A stretch of DNA of 64,000 bases from Allofournierella_A excrementavium (GTDB lineage: Bacteria; Bacillota; Clostridia; Oscillospirales; Ruminococcaceae), in contig DWVE01000013.1 of NCBI GenBank assembly GCA_019120375.1, positions 20,990-84,989 on the forward strand. Reading direction: 5' to 3'. Position numbers and translations under genes: made by a program. Shown here piece by piece: positions 24,583-33,390 of the stretch. The notes under the pieces are model-generated. The model saw nothing but the letters and a program-made list of their open reading frames with translations, was not told the DNA's origin and ran no database searches. Each line of letters starts with the position of its first letter. Within the stretch, counting starts at the first letter, position 1.

Positions 24583-24630
24583 AGGCTACCATCAAATGCG
24601 CCCGGTGCAAAGTATGAAATATTCTCATAC
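24583..24630 (-). promoter_or_regulatory. promoter and palindromic operator of the permease gene
   Basis: GTATGA-N7-TCATAC at 24612-24630, with a weak -10 (TAGCCT, 24583-24588) at the conserved 23-nt distance and TTTGCA at the -35 position. The palindrome is identical to that at 19041-19059. Confidence 0.65.
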
Positions 24631-24655
24631 CAAATCCGGGCGGCGCGGCGGGCGG

Positions 24656-24702
24656 AAAAAGGCCGGCGGGGCAGGGCCTCTTCCCTGCTCCGCCGGCCTT
24701 TG
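24656..24702 (-). terminator. terminator of the metallophosphoesterase transcript
   Basis: A long GC stem (GGCCGGCGG...GCAGGG with its complement, one bulge) followed by T residues on minus, 27 nt after the stop. Confidence 0.9.
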
Positions 24703-24728
24703 CGCCGTTTTTTTCAGGATATTCCCCG

Positions 24729-26063
24729 TCAGGCGGCGGGGTCGATGTGCAGATGGCAGTGGTCGCCCTGCGCCTCGTTCACAAGGGTGGAAAGATAGCG
24801 GGCGGTGTCCACGCCCTGCTCCCCCGCCCGCGTCACCGCGGCCCAGTCCGGCGAAGCCGTCAGTTCGTCGGCGGCCTCGCGGGTGAGAGCGCCGGAGAAG
24901 TAGAGCACGTTCGCCTCGCCCATCACCCGGCGGAAGGCGGCGGCGTCCTCCTCGCCCAGGGCCTCCACGAACTTGTCCGCGCCGCGGCTGGTGGAGTTCT
25001 GGGCGAACTGCTCCCGCCCGAAGGCGGAGAAATCTTCAAACACCGGGTCGGTCTGGCCGGTAGCGGCGGCCCAGGCGGTCACGTCGGTGGGCTTTGCCTC
25101 GTAGTCGTAGGAGGCGCGGCCCGCCCCGTCGGGGCTGACGGTGACCCGCCCGGAGAGGTAGGGCCACACCGCAAGGCTCTCGGAGGCCACGTCCCACACC
25201 TGCTGCCCCTCTCCGCCCTGCCACAGGGCGATGTGCTGGGGGTGCAGGTGGCCGCTGAACACCAGCTGCCCGCCGTACTGCGCCAGCAGTTCGCCCAGGC
25301 GGTCGTTGTCGTAGATGCGATAGCCGGTGGTGAACCGCTCGTTGTGCACCGCCAGATTCTGATGCAGCGCCACCAGGGGCACCGCCCCCGCGGCGGCGCA
25401 CTTTTCCAGCTGCTTTTCCAGCCAGGTCCAGGTGCCGTCCTGCACCACCCCGCCAACGCAATAGGGAAAGCCCGGCTCATGGAGGTAGTAGGGCTGGGTG
25501 TCCATCATGAAGAGCCAGACCCCGGCGTTCAGTTTGACCATGTAGCTGAGGCTGGCTTTGTCCCGGCTGTCGGCGGCGGAAAAGCCGCAGTTTTTGTAGA
25601 TCTTCTCAAACTCCTCCGGCGTGACGAAGTCGGTCGCCGCCTGCTCGCTGCCCAGATAGGTGGCGGCGGCGTAGTTGTTCACGTCGTGGTTGCCGGGCAG
25701 CACATACACCGGCACCCCCGCCTCCACCACCTTATTCAGCTTTGCCGCCAGCTCTTCGTGGCTGGCCTTCTCGCCGTTGAAGCTCAGATCGCCGGTCAAG
25801 ATCAGCGCATCGGGCTTGTCCTCCGCCACCTCGGCCAGAAAGGCGTCGGTGATGGGGCGGATGTAGTCCAGCTGGCGGCCGTCGCCCTCCTCCACCACGC
25901 GGGTGAACAGTTCGCCCCCGTCCTCGATGGCCTCGCCCACATAGTGCAGGTCGCTGGCCACTGCCAGGGTCGCCGGGGCGGCGGGAGGCACCTTGCGCCC
26001 GCAGCCGGAAAAGGCTGCCGCCGCAAGCAGCGCGGCCAGCGCCGCCGCGAGAGTCTTTTTCAC
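24729..26063 (-). CDS. secreted lipoprotein metallophosphoesterase
   Basis: 444 residues. Lipoprotein signal with Cys21 (FSGC), then a calcineurin-like metallophosphoesterase: DLH (SDLHY), GD (LTGDLS), GNHD, an isolated His (ALHQN) and GHLHPQH, all five metal-binding blocks in order. Similar proteins are annotated as cyclic-nucleotide or general phosphodiesterases. It would act outside the membrane on a phosphate ester. It follows gluQRS by 14 nt in an operon with apeB. The region after residue ~300 shows no family I recognise. Confidence 0.85.
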   Translation of the reverse strand: MKKTLAAALAALLAAAAFSGCGRKVPPAAPATLAVASDLHYVGEAIEDGGELFTRVVEEGDGRQLDYIRPITDAFLAEVAEDKPDALILTGDLSFNGEKASHEELAAKLNKVVEAGVPVYVLPGNHDVNNYAAATYLGSEQAATDFVTPEEFEKIYKNCGFSAADSRDKASLSYMVKLNAGVWLFMMDTQPYYLHEPGFPYCVGGVVQDGTWTWLEKQLEKCAAAGAVPLVALHQNLAVHNERFTTGYRIYDNDRLGELLAQYGGQLVFSGHLHPQHIALWQGGEGQQVWDVASESLAVWPYLSGRVTVSPDGAGRASYDYEAKPTDVTAWAAATGQTDPVFEDFSAFGREQFAQNSTSRGADKFVEALGEEDAAAFRRVMGEANVLYFSGALTREAADELTASPDWAAVTRAGEQGVDTARYLSTLVNEAQGDHCHLHIDPAA

Positions 26064-26077
26064 GGGTATCTCCCCTT

Positions 26078-27025
26078 TCAGTCAAACAGGCCCCGGGGCA
26101 GAAGGATGTCCTCTTTGGGCACCTTTTCCCAGGAAAAACTTTTTACGAGCGCTGCCGCCGCCACGGGTTCGGGCCTTTCCAGCAGCCCCGCCGCAAAGGC
26201 CAGCCGGCCCACCACCTCTTCGGGGGAAAAGCGGCTTTGCAGCGTTTCCAGGCTCACGTCCCCGTCCCGCTTGGAGAGCCGCCGCCCGTCCGGGGCCAGC
26301 AGCAGGGGCAGGTGATAAAATTCCGGGGCAGGCAGGCCCAGCAGTTTATAAAGGTAGAGCTGCCGCGGGGTGGACTGCAAAAGGTCCGCGCCCCGCACCA
26401 CCTGGGTCACCCCCATCAGCGCGTCGTCCACCACCACCGCCAGCTGGTAGGCGAACACCCCGTCCCCCCGGCGCACCACGAAGTCGCCGCAGTCATTGGG
26501 CAGGTATTCCCCGTACCGGCCCAGGTGGCCGTCGGTGAAGGAGACGGTCTCCTCCCCCACCCGAAGCCGCCATGCCGGCGGGCGCTGGGCCGCGCGGCGG
26601 CGCACTTCCTCCGCCGAGAGGCCCCGGCAGGCCCCGGAATAGACGGGGGTGCCGTCTGACCGGTGGGGGGCGCTGGCCGCGTGGAGCTGGCTGCGGCTGC
26701 AAAAACAGGGATAAAGAAGCCCCATGCCCGCCAGCTTTTCAAAATAAGTCTCATAGATGGCAGAGCGCTCGCTCTGGTAGTAGGGGCCGTTGGGGCCGCC
26801 CTCGCTGCCGCCCTCGTCCCAAAGAAGGCCCAGCCAGCGCAGGTCGGCCTCCAAAAGGTCCGCGAATTTGCGGGGGCAGCGCGCGGCGTCCAGGTCCTCG
26901 ATGCGCAGCACCACCCGCCCGCCTTCGTGTTTGGCGGAAAGCCACGCCAGCAGGCTGCACAAGAGGTTCCCCAGGTGCATCCGGCCGGAGGGGCTGGGGG
27001 CGAAGCGCCCGGTCACGCCCGCCAT
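26078..27025 (-). CDS. gluQ: glutamyl-Q tRNA(Asp) synthetase
   Basis: 315 residues: a class I glutamyl-tRNA-synthetase catalytic domain without the anticodon-binding part. The HIGH-type motif is PSPSGRMHLGN at the start and the KMSKS-type motif is RLSKRDGD; Cys residues of a zinc site lie around CFC and ACRG. GluQ charges queuosine in tRNA-Asp with glutamate. The start was placed at 27025 because it overlaps the apeB stop (TGATG), giving coupling. Confidence 0.9.
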   Translation of the reverse strand: MAGVTGRFAPSPSGRMHLGNLLCSLLAWLSAKHEGGRVVLRIEDLDAARCPRKFADLLEADLRWLGLLWDEGGSEGGPNGPYYQSERSAIYETYFEKLAGMGLLYPCFCSRSQLHAASAPHRSDGTPVYSGACRGLSAEEVRRRAAQRPPAWRLRVGEETVSFTDGHLGRYGEYLPNDCGDFVVRRGDGVFAYQLAVVVDDALMGVTQVVRGADLLQSTPRQLYLYKLLGLPAPEFYHLPLLLAPDGRRLSKRDGDVSLETLQSRFSPEEVVGRLAFAAGLLERPEPVAAAALVKSFSWEKVPKEDILLPRGLFD

Positions 27026-28317
27026 CAGCCGATGGCCCAGCCGTTTTCCGCCGGGGTCAGCTTTGCCGCGTACCATGCGGCGCAGGCCTTGTGCAGGGCG
27101 GCCACGTCGGAGGCCGCCGCGGTCTCCACGCAGGAGTGCATGGCCAGCTGGGGCAGGCCGATGTCCGCCATGGGCAGGGGCACCCGGGTGCCCAGGAGGT
27201 TGCCCAGGGTGCTGCCGCCGGGCATGTCCGGGCGGTTATAATAGGTCTGCACCGGCACGCCCGCGCCCTCGCACACCGCCTTGAACAGGGCGGCGGTGAG
27301 GCCGGTGGTGGTGTATTTCTGGTTGGCGTTGAACTTCAGCACCACGCCGCCCCCCAGCCGCACCGGGAAGTCCCCGTCGGCGTAGGAAGCGAAGTTCGGG
27401 TGGATGGCGTGGCCGTTGTCGGCGCTGAGGGCAAGGCTCTTGGCGATGCCCTGCCGGCGCTCATCCTCCGTCTCGCCCAGGGCTTCGCCGGCGGCGGCCA
27501 GCACGTCGGGCAAAAAGGTGCCCAGGGCCCCCTGCCGGGTGCCGCTGCCCACCTCTTCGTTGTCGAACAGGCACCACACCGCGCCCTCGTCGGAGGCGGG
27601 CGCTTCCAAAAAGCCCTGGAGGGTGGCCCAGGCGCAGGCCAAATCGTCCAGCCGGGGGCAGAGGATGAGCTCGCCTTCCGCGCCGGCGGTGGTGCCCTCC
27701 TGGCGGCAGTAGAGCAGGATGTCCGCGCCCAGGATGTCCTCCACGGCGCAGCCCGCCTCGGCGGCCAGCAGCGCCTCGTAGTCCGCCGTCCTGTCGCCGG
27801 GGGCGAAGAGGGCCTGCATGTCCGCCTTGGGGTCGTATTTATGGCCGTCGTTGAGGCCCCGGTCCAGGTGGATGGCCGGGTGTGGCATCACCGCCAGATC
27901 CCGGTCGGGGGCGATGAGGCGGGCCTCCACCCCGGCGGCGGTGCGCACCAGCACCCGGCCGGCAAGGCCCAGAGGCCGGTCCAGCCAGGAGGCGCGGATC
28001 ATGCCGCCATAGCCCTCGGTGAGCAGCATGGTGCAGCCGCTTTTCACCGCCGCGCCCTTCACCCGGTAGGCGGGGCTGTCGGAGTGGGCGGCGGCGATGC
28101 GCCAGCCGGCGGCGGGGGCGGCGGGCTGCCGCCACGCGATGAGGCTGGAGCCCTCCCGGGTGGTGTAGTATTTCCCGCCGGGGGCCAGCGTCCAGCTCTC
28201 CCGCTCTTCCAGGCGGGCGTAGCCGGCCTTTTCCAGGGCCTCGGCGGCGGTTTTCACCGCGTGCCAGGGGCTGGGGCTGCGGCGAATGAAGTCAAACAGC
28301 AGGGTCAAATCGTTCAT
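27025..28317 (-). CDS. apeB: M18-family aspartyl aminopeptidase
   Basis: 430 residues with the M18 dizinc motifs: AHSDSPA, the DD of the LDDLACAW region, DNEEVGSG with catalytic and metal-binding Glu residues, SADNGHA and C-terminal MHSCVET. It is a cytosolic aminopeptidase expected to form large oligomers. It is the first gene of the apeB-gluQ-metallophosphoesterase operon, under a consensus-like promoter. Confidence 0.95.
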   Translation of the reverse strand: MNDLTLLFDFIRRSPSPWHAVKTAAEALEKAGYARLEERESWTLAPGGKYYTTREGSSLIAWRQPAAPAAGWRIAAAHSDSPAYRVKGAAVKSGCTMLLTEGYGGMIRASWLDRPLGLAGRVLVRTAAGVEARLIAPDRDLAVMPHPAIHLDRGLNDGHKYDPKADMQALFAPGDRTADYEALLAAEAGCAVEDILGADILLYCRQEGTTAGAEGELILCPRLDDLACAWATLQGFLEAPASDEGAVWCLFDNEEVGSGTRQGALGTFLPDVLAAAGEALGETEDERRQGIAKSLALSADNGHAIHPNFASYADGDFPVRLGGGVVLKFNANQKYTTTGLTAALFKAVCEGAGVPVQTYYNRPDMPGGSTLGNLLGTRVPLPMADIGLPQLAMHSCVETAAASDVAALHKACAAWYAAKLTPAENGWAIG

Positions 28318-28397
28318 AGAGTGTAAGCACCTCGTTTTTTGGCGGGGGCGGCGGCGCTCTCGTCCTTTGGCACCGCGCCGCTCCGATTTTTTCTTTC

Positions 28398-28426
28398 ATT
28401 ATACGGCCCGCCCGCTGTGCCGTCAA
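28398..28426 (-). promoter_or_regulatory. promoter of the apeB operon
   Basis: TTGACG (28421-28426) and TATAAT (28398-28403) on minus with a 17-nt spacer. Confidence 0.8.
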
Positions 28427-28464
28427 CGGCGGGGGGCGGGACCAGGAACAGGGAGGTTTTTGCA

Positions 28465-28575
28465 ATGGACAAGAAAAAGCATTCCGGCTGGGCGGCCCTT
28501 GGGCTCACGGTGGGATTTGCCGCGGTGGGGGTGTGTATTTTCCGGCTCATCCGCCATATACTAACGATAGACTAA
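28465..28575 (+). CDS. small single-span membrane protein
   Basis: 36 residues. A Lys-rich N-terminus (MDKKKHSGW) is followed by one hydrophobic helix (about residues 10-30) and a short polar tail. GGGAGG lies 8 nt before the ATG. It precedes the lipoprotein gene by 34 nt. No family recognised; the good ribosome site and amphipathic layout support a real gene. Confidence 0.55.
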   Translation: MDKKKHSGWAALGLTVGFAAVGVCIFRLIRHILTID

Positions 28576-28609
28576 ACTGCGGAAGAACTGCGCGGGAGGA
28601 GGCAGTGAG

Positions 28610-29203
28610 ATGAGACAACTTTGGCTGATGGTCTGCGCGGCCTTTCTGATGCTGGCCGCCTGCACGGTGCCGGGGGCCGCGCCCTCGGCGGGGGCGACGC
28701 CCGGGCCTTCCGCCGCGCCGCTGCCCACCCCTGCCGCCTCGGCGGGGGCCGGTGAACTGCCCGCGGCCTCCGGGGAGGATTCCCAGGCGCAGGAGGCTGC
28801 GGGCCGGCCCGAGGCCCGGCCGGTGCAGGACCCCGAGGCCCTGACGGCGGCGCTGGAAGGCTGCGTGGCCTTTGGCGAGGGCGAGGCGGGGGTGAGCCTG
28901 AAAACGGCCATCGCCGCCGCCGACCTGCTGAACTGGGCCGAGGCCAGCGCCCGGGACAGCTCCATCGACGCCATGACCGCCCATCTGAGCGCATGGCTGG
29001 CGGAGCAGGACGCGGAGCGGCAGGCCCTGTTCTGGGCCAACTGGCCCGCGGTGGACGAACAGGCCTGGGCGATGGTGCGGGACCTGCCCGGCCAGCTGCC
29101 CCTGCTGGCGGACGCGGGCGACCCCCAGAAGTTCGACCAGTACACCCCCGCCTGCTACGAGCGCCTGCACTGCGCGGTGGAAAAATATCTGGAAGCGGAC
29201 TGA
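28610..29203 (+). CDS. hypothetical lipoprotein
   Basis: 197 residues. Lipobox LAAC with Cys18 after a short hydrophobic signal, then a long Ala/Pro/Gly/Ser-rich linker (about 19-75) and a mostly helical Ala/Glu/Trp-rich C-terminal domain of about 120 residues. I do not recognise the domain. It may be co-transcribed with the small membrane protein upstream and ends at a clear terminator. Confidence 0.7.
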   Translation: MRQLWLMVCAAFLMLAACTVPGAAPSAGATPGPSAAPLPTPAASAGAGELPAASGEDSQAQEAAGRPEARPVQDPEALTAALEGCVAFGEGEAGVSLKTAIAAADLLNWAEASARDSSIDAMTAHLSAWLAEQDAERQALFWANWPAVDEQAWAMVRDLPGQLPLLADAGDPQKFDQYTPACYERLHCAVEKYLEAD

Positions 29204-29204
29204 A

Positions 29205-29243
29205 CAAAGGCCCCGGAAGGAATCTCCTTCCGGGGCCTTTTAT
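29205..29243. terminator. bidirectional terminator
   Basis: AAAGGCCCCGGAAGG pairs with its complement around a 5-nt loop, with T and A runs on both sides. It sits between the lipoprotein gene and the convergent DUF362 gene. Confidence 0.95.
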
Positions 29244-29278
29244 ACTGTTTGTAATTTATTCCGGTTTTATACCAGTGT

Positions 29279-30403
29279 TCACACCTTCACCAGTTCGTAC
29301 TCCCGGGTGCCCAGGCCGATTTTCTCGCCGTGCTCCAGGGCGGACTGCCAGTGGGTGACGGGGGCGCTGTCGGTGAAGTGGTCGCCGCAGGCGCAGAAGC
29401 CCGGGGTGGCCAGATTGTCCGCCAGCTGGCTGTCGGCCAGAACGGGCATGTTGTTGCAGGCGTCGGCGCAGGCCTGGTCCAGCGCCACCGGGTCGAAGGA
29501 GGCGAACATGCCCACATCGGGGATGATGGGCGCGTCGTTCTCCGAATGGCAGTCGCAGTTGGGCGAGACGTCCATCACCAGGTTGATGTGGAAGCTGGGC
29601 CGGCCGTCCACCACCGCCTTGGCGTACTCGGCGATGCGGTAGTTCAGCAGCTTGCTGGCTGCGTCGGAGGGGCAGGAGATGGCGTCGAAGTTGCAGCGGC
29701 CCAGGCAGCGCCCGCAGCCCACGCACTTGTCATGGTCGATGGAGGCCTTGTTCGCCCCGTCAAAGGAGATGGCCCCCTGGGCGCAGTCCTTTTCGCAGGC
29801 GTGGCACCCGCGGCACAGCTCCTGGTCCACCTGGGGCTTGCCGGAGGAGTGCTGCTCCATCTTGCCCGCGCGGCTGCCGCTGCCCATGCCCAGGTTCTTG
29901 ATGGCGCCGCCGAAGCCGGTGGTCTCGTGGCCCTTGAAGTGGTTGAGGCTGATGATGACGTCCGCGTCCATGATGGCCCGGCCGATCTTGGCCTCCTTCA
30001 CATATTCGCCGCCCGCCACCGGCACCAGCGCCTCGTCGGTGCCCTTGAGGCCGTCGGCGATGATGACCTGGCAGCCGGTGGAGAAGGGGGTGAACCCGTT
30101 CTCATAGGCCGCCTCGATGTGCTCCAGCGCGTGCTTGCGCCGCCCCACATAGAGGGTGTTGCAGTCGGTCAAAAAGGGCCGGCCGCCCTGGGCCTTGACG
30201 ACGTCCGCCAAAGCCTTGGCGTAGTTGGGCCGCAGGTAGGACAGGTTGCCCGGCTCGCCGAAATGAATTTTGATGGCCACGAATTTGTCCTGCATGTCGA
30301 TGGTGTCCAGCCCCGCCGCGCGCACCAGCCGCTGCAGTTTCTGCAGCAGGTTCAGGCCGGGCTTTGCCCGCAGATCGCTGTAATAAACTTTTGCCTTTTC
30401 CAT
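29279..30403 (-). CDS. DUF362 protein with two 4Fe-4S clusters
   Basis: 374 residues. A DUF362 domain covers the first ~185 residues (IKIHFGEPGN, HFKGHETTGFGGAIKNLGMG). Two ferredoxin motifs follow, CRGCHACEKDC and CVGCGRCLGRC, and the C-terminal part returns to DUF362. Probably an electron-transfer or maturation protein in the cytosol; function uncharacterised. It lies 27 nt after uppP and ends at the bidirectional terminator. Confidence 0.85.
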   Translation of the reverse strand: MEKAKVYYSDLRAKPGLNLLQKLQRLVRAAGLDTIDMQDKFVAIKIHFGEPGNLSYLRPNYAKALADVVKAQGGRPFLTDCNTLYVGRRKHALEHIEAAYENGFTPFSTGCQVIIADGLKGTDEALVPVAGGEYVKEAKIGRAIMDADVIISLNHFKGHETTGFGGAIKNLGMGSGSRAGKMEQHSSGKPQVDQELCRGCHACEKDCAQGAISFDGANKASIDHDKCVGCGRCLGRCNFDAISCPSDAASKLLNYRIAEYAKAVVDGRPSFHINLVMDVSPNCDCHSENDAPIIPDVGMFASFDPVALDQACADACNNMPVLADSQLADNLATPGFCACGDHFTDSAPVTHWQSALEHGEKIGLGTREYELVKV

Positions 30404-30430
30404 CTTGTTTTACACTCCTTACACCAAAAA

Positions 30431-31252
30431 TCAGAATCCCAGAAAGGCGGCCGCCAGCACCACCGCGCCCAGGGCGATGCGGTACCAGCCGAACACCTTG
30501 AAATTGTGCTTTTGCACAAAGCTGACCAGAAAACGGATGGCCGCCACGCTCACCACAAAGGCCACCGCGCAGCCCAGCGCCAGGGCCGCCACCTCGCCGC
30601 CGGTGAAGGTGCCGCCGTCGGCCAGAAACTTCACCAGCTTCAGGCCGCTGGCCCCGGCCATCACCGGGATGGCCAGAAAGAAGGTGAACTCCGCCGCCAC
30701 CGGGCGGGCAAGCCCCAGCAGCAGGCCGCCCACGATGGTGGCGCCGCTGCGGGAGGTGCCGGGGATCATGGCCAGCACCTGCCAGCAGCCGATGATGAGG
30801 GCGTGGCGGTAGGTCAGCTGGTCCATCCTGCGCACCGTGGGACGGCGGTGACGGTTCTCGATGAGGATGAAGAACACGCCGTAGAGAATGAGCATGGCCG
30901 CAACGGTGATATAATTATAAAGGTGGGCGTCCAGCCAGTCGTCCAGCAAAAGACCCAGCACCATGGCAGGCAGGGTGGCCACCAGAATTTTGAACCACAG
31001 CTGCCACACCTCCGGGCGCTGGTACTTGTGGCGCGCATCGGTGGTGAAGGGCCACAGCCGCGGGAAATACAGCACCACCACCGCCAGGATGGCTCCCAGC
31101 TGGATGACCACCCGGAACATGCTCATGAATTCTTCCGAATAGGGCAGCGCCAGCAGCTTCTCCGCCAGAATGAGGTGGCCGGTGCTGCTGATGGGCAGCC
31201 ACTCGGTGATGCCCTCGATGATGCCGTATAAAATGACCTTCAGGTATTCCAT
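30431..31252 (-). CDS. uppP: undecaprenyl-diphosphate phosphatase (BacA type)
   Basis: 273 residues, about eight membrane helices. The two inverted catalytic motifs are present: EGITEWLPISSTGHLILAE near the N-terminus and PGTSRSGATI in the second half. The enzyme recycles undecaprenyl-PP to undecaprenyl-P for peptidoglycan synthesis and confers bacitracin tolerance. It leads the uppP-DUF362 transcript. Confidence 0.95.
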   Translation of the reverse strand: MEYLKVILYGIIEGITEWLPISSTGHLILAEKLLALPYSEEFMSMFRVVIQLGAILAVVVLYFPRLWPFTTDARHKYQRPEVWQLWFKILVATLPAMVLGLLLDDWLDAHLYNYITVAAMLILYGVFFILIENRHRRPTVRRMDQLTYRHALIIGCWQVLAMIPGTSRSGATIVGGLLLGLARPVAAEFTFFLAIPVMAGASGLKLVKFLADGGTFTGGEVAALALGCAVAFVVSVAAIRFLVSFVQKHNFKVFGWYRIALGAVVLAAAFLGF

Positions 31253-31307
31253 CGGTTCTCTCCTTTTTCACTGCGGGGGCCGCGGGGCCGCCCTTGTCTG
31301 TTTTTGC

Positions 31308-31434
31308 ATTATACCATGGAGCGCCGGCGAAATGGTATCATTGCGCATCAAAAGCCGGTTGCCGGGCCGGCGTCAGCCGGAACGGCGAGGCGCTGCGCAT
31401 AAAATGTATAACAGCCGTTTAGCGGCTATTATAC
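31308..31434 (-). promoter_or_regulatory. uppP upstream region with two TGGTATAAT elements and a palindrome
   Basis: Minus-strand extended -10 elements TGGTATAAT occur around 31308-31316 and 31428-31436. The distal one overlaps a 29-bp inverted repeat (31406-31434) with arms GTATAACAGCCG and CGGCTATTATAC, 11 of 12 paired. It looks like an operator over a promoter. Confidence 0.5.
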
Positions 31435-31496
31435 CACAATTCTGTCCAAAACAGAACCCACTCCCCCTTCCCCTTTCTTTTCGGGGCGCAATCAAG

Positions 31497-31502
31497 TATA
31501 AT
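31497..31502 (+). promoter_or_regulatory. -10 element before the PH-domain operon
   Basis: TATAAT on plus, 58 nt before the ATG of the first PH-domain gene; no clear -35 hexamer. A GAAAGGAGG ribosome site follows at about 31541-31549. Confidence 0.45.
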
Positions 31503-31559
31503 CAGGTATGATCGGGGCAGAGTTCCCTCTGCCGCTGTTTTGAAAGGAGGCGATGGGCC

Positions 31560-31967
31560 ATGGTGCGTTTCAAGCTGGACAAAAAAGGCGTTGCGGTGGT
31601 CTGCCTGTGGGCCCTGGCCCCGGGCGCTGCCGCCGCCCCCTTCATCTTCTGGCAGAGCATCGGCGCGGGGCTCGTGTTCGCCGCCTTCTGGCTGGGGCTG
31701 TGCCTCGGCTGGCTGCCCGCCCGCTGCGAGAGCTTTGAGGGCAGCGTCACCCTGGGCGAGGTGCGGCTGAGCTGCGGCCTTCTGTTCAAGACCAGCCGCC
31801 GCCTGCCCACTCGCTGGGTCAGCGCCTCGGCCCGGTTCTCCACTCCCCTTTTGCGCCTGTGCCGCTGCTGCGTGCTGGTGCTGGCCACCAGCGGCGCGCT
31901 GGTGGTGCTGCCCGGCATCTCCGACGCCGACGCCGACGGCCTGCTTTCCTACCTGCAAGGAGGCTGA
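31560..31967 (+). CDS. small membrane protein, YdbS-like PH-domain candidate
   Basis: 135 residues: two hydrophobic segments in the first 52 residues, then a beta-rich cytosolic part (VTLGEVRLSCGLLFKTSRRLPTRWV). The arrangement and the following gene resemble YdbS/YdbT pairs of bacterial PH-domain (bPH2) membrane proteins. The assignment is tentative. The next gene begins one nucleotide after its stop. Confidence 0.5.
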   Translation: MVRFKLDKKGVAVVCLWALAPGAAAAPFIFWQSIGAGLVFAAFWLGLCLGWLPARCESFEGSVTLGEVRLSCGLLFKTSRRLPTRWVSASARFSTPLLRLCRCCVLVLATSGALVVLPGISDADADGLLSYLQGG

Positions 31968-31968
31968 C

Positions 31969-33369
31969 ATGGAGGTTATTCGCCTGAAAGGGCATTTCCA
32001 TATCGTATATATCTTAAAAATTATACGCTACGGCTTGATTTTGTGTCTGGTGCCGATGATACAGGCCCTGCTGAACTTCGACTTGGAGAGCCTCTACCGG
32101 GCGCTGCGGCAGGACGCGGTCATCCTCATCGCCATGGCGGCGCTGGGGGCGGTGCTGTGGCGGCGGGTGGGCTTTGCCCTCACCGACAAGGCGCTGGTGC
32201 TGGACATGGGCATCCTGGTGCGCCGCCGGGCCAGCTTTGCCCGCCGGGACATCGCGGTGCTGGAGCAGGACCGGCCCCTGTGGCTGCGCCTTGCGGGGGG
32301 CAGCCGGGTGACGGTGTACATGGCCCGGGGCCGCGGGCGGAACAAGGCCACCTTCTACCTGCCCCGGCGGCAGGCGGCGGCCCTGGCGGAAACGCTGCTG
32401 CCGGTGAACTCCGAGGCGGTGCTCTTCGCCCCCACCCGCGCCGAGCGGGTGCGGCTGACCATGCTCAGCGCCAACATCGCCGCCACGGCGGCCCTGGTGC
32501 TGGTGAGCCTGCGGCAGACCCGGCGCATCCTGGGCGCGGGGCTGGAGCAGAAGCTGAACGACCTGGCCCTGGGGCAGCTGGCCCAGGTGGAAAAACTGCT
32601 GGAACTGGTGCTGCCCGCCGGCGTGGCCTGGCTGGTCACGCTGGTGTTCGCCTTGTGGGGGGTGGCGCTGTTCGCCTCGCTCTTGTCCACCTCCGGGTTC
32701 AAGGTGTGCCGCAGCGGCGGGGTCATCCTGGCCAAGGGCGGCCACGTGAACCACAGCGAGCGGCGCATCGCCGTGCCCGCCATCAGCGCCTGCGACGTGC
32801 GCCTGTCCCCCGCGGGGCGGCTGCTGGGCCGCCGGGCGGTGTATCTGAGCGCCGGCAGCTACCGGGGCGGCGACATCCCGGTGCTGGTATATAAGCCGGG
32901 GGCGGAAGCCCTGGTGCAGGCGCTGGTGCCCCAGTTCACCCCTCCGCCCTACTCGCCGGAAGTGCTGGCCGGGCGCAGCCTGCCGCTGTTTCTCTGGAAG
33001 GGCGGCGCGGCCTTCGCCTTTTTCGGCGCGCTGATGGGGGTGAGCCTCTGGAAGATGCCCCGGCTCACGCCGCTGCTGGCCCTGCCGCTGCTGCTCTGCC
33101 TGGGGCTGCTGCTGGCGGGGCTGGAGGCCTGGGTCACCGAGGGCGTCTGGCAGACCCCCGGCGGCACGCTGGCCGTTCAATACACCCGGGGCTTCACCCG
33201 GCACACGGTCTATCTGCTCACGGCGGATTTTTCCCTCACCTGCCGCCAGACCCCCTTTTCGGAGTCGGTGGGCCGGTGCGACCTCATCGCCCGCCTGCCC
33301 TGCCGCGCACGGGTGAAGGCGCGGGCGGTGAAATACGCCCGGGCAGTGCGGCTGAAACTTGTACCCTGA
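31969..33369 (+). CDS. YdbT-like PH-domain membrane protein
   Basis: 466 residues with pairs of membrane segments alternating with beta-rich bPH2-type domains: after helices near 13-35 and 45-65 come ALTDKALVLDMGILVRRRASFARRDIAVLEQD and, in the second half, CRSGGVILAKGG...RRIAVPAISACDV and a third such unit near the C-terminus. B. subtilis YdbT has this layout. The role is unknown, perhaps envelope homeostasis. It is in an operon with the previous gene, and the HAD phosphatase follows 21 nt later. Confidence 0.7.
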   Translation: MEVIRLKGHFHIVYILKIIRYGLILCLVPMIQALLNFDLESLYRALRQDAVILIAMAALGAVLWRRVGFALTDKALVLDMGILVRRRASFARRDIAVLEQDRPLWLRLAGGSRVTVYMARGRGRNKATFYLPRRQAAALAETLLPVNSEAVLFAPTRAERVRLTMLSANIAATAALVLVSLRQTRRILGAGLEQKLNDLALGQLAQVEKLLELVLPAGVAWLVTLVFALWGVALFASLLSTSGFKVCRSGGVILAKGGHVNHSERRIAVPAISACDVRLSPAGRLLGRRAVYLSAGSYRGGDIPVLVYKPGAEALVQALVPQFTPPPYSPEVLAGRSLPLFLWKGGAAFAFFGALMGVSLWKMPRLTPLLALPLLLCLGLLLAGLEAWVTEGVWQTPGGTLAVQYTRGFTRHTVYLLTADFSLTCRQTPFSESVGRCDLIARLPCRARVKARAVKYARAVRLKLVP

Positions 33370-33390
33370 AGAAAGAAGGAAGTCAAAACC

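Noticed and set aside
19041..24630. GTATGA palindromes as LacI-family operators
   Set aside because: Spacing, lack of a central CG and the activator-like position near -45 fit poorly; not excluded, but the response regulator is favoured.
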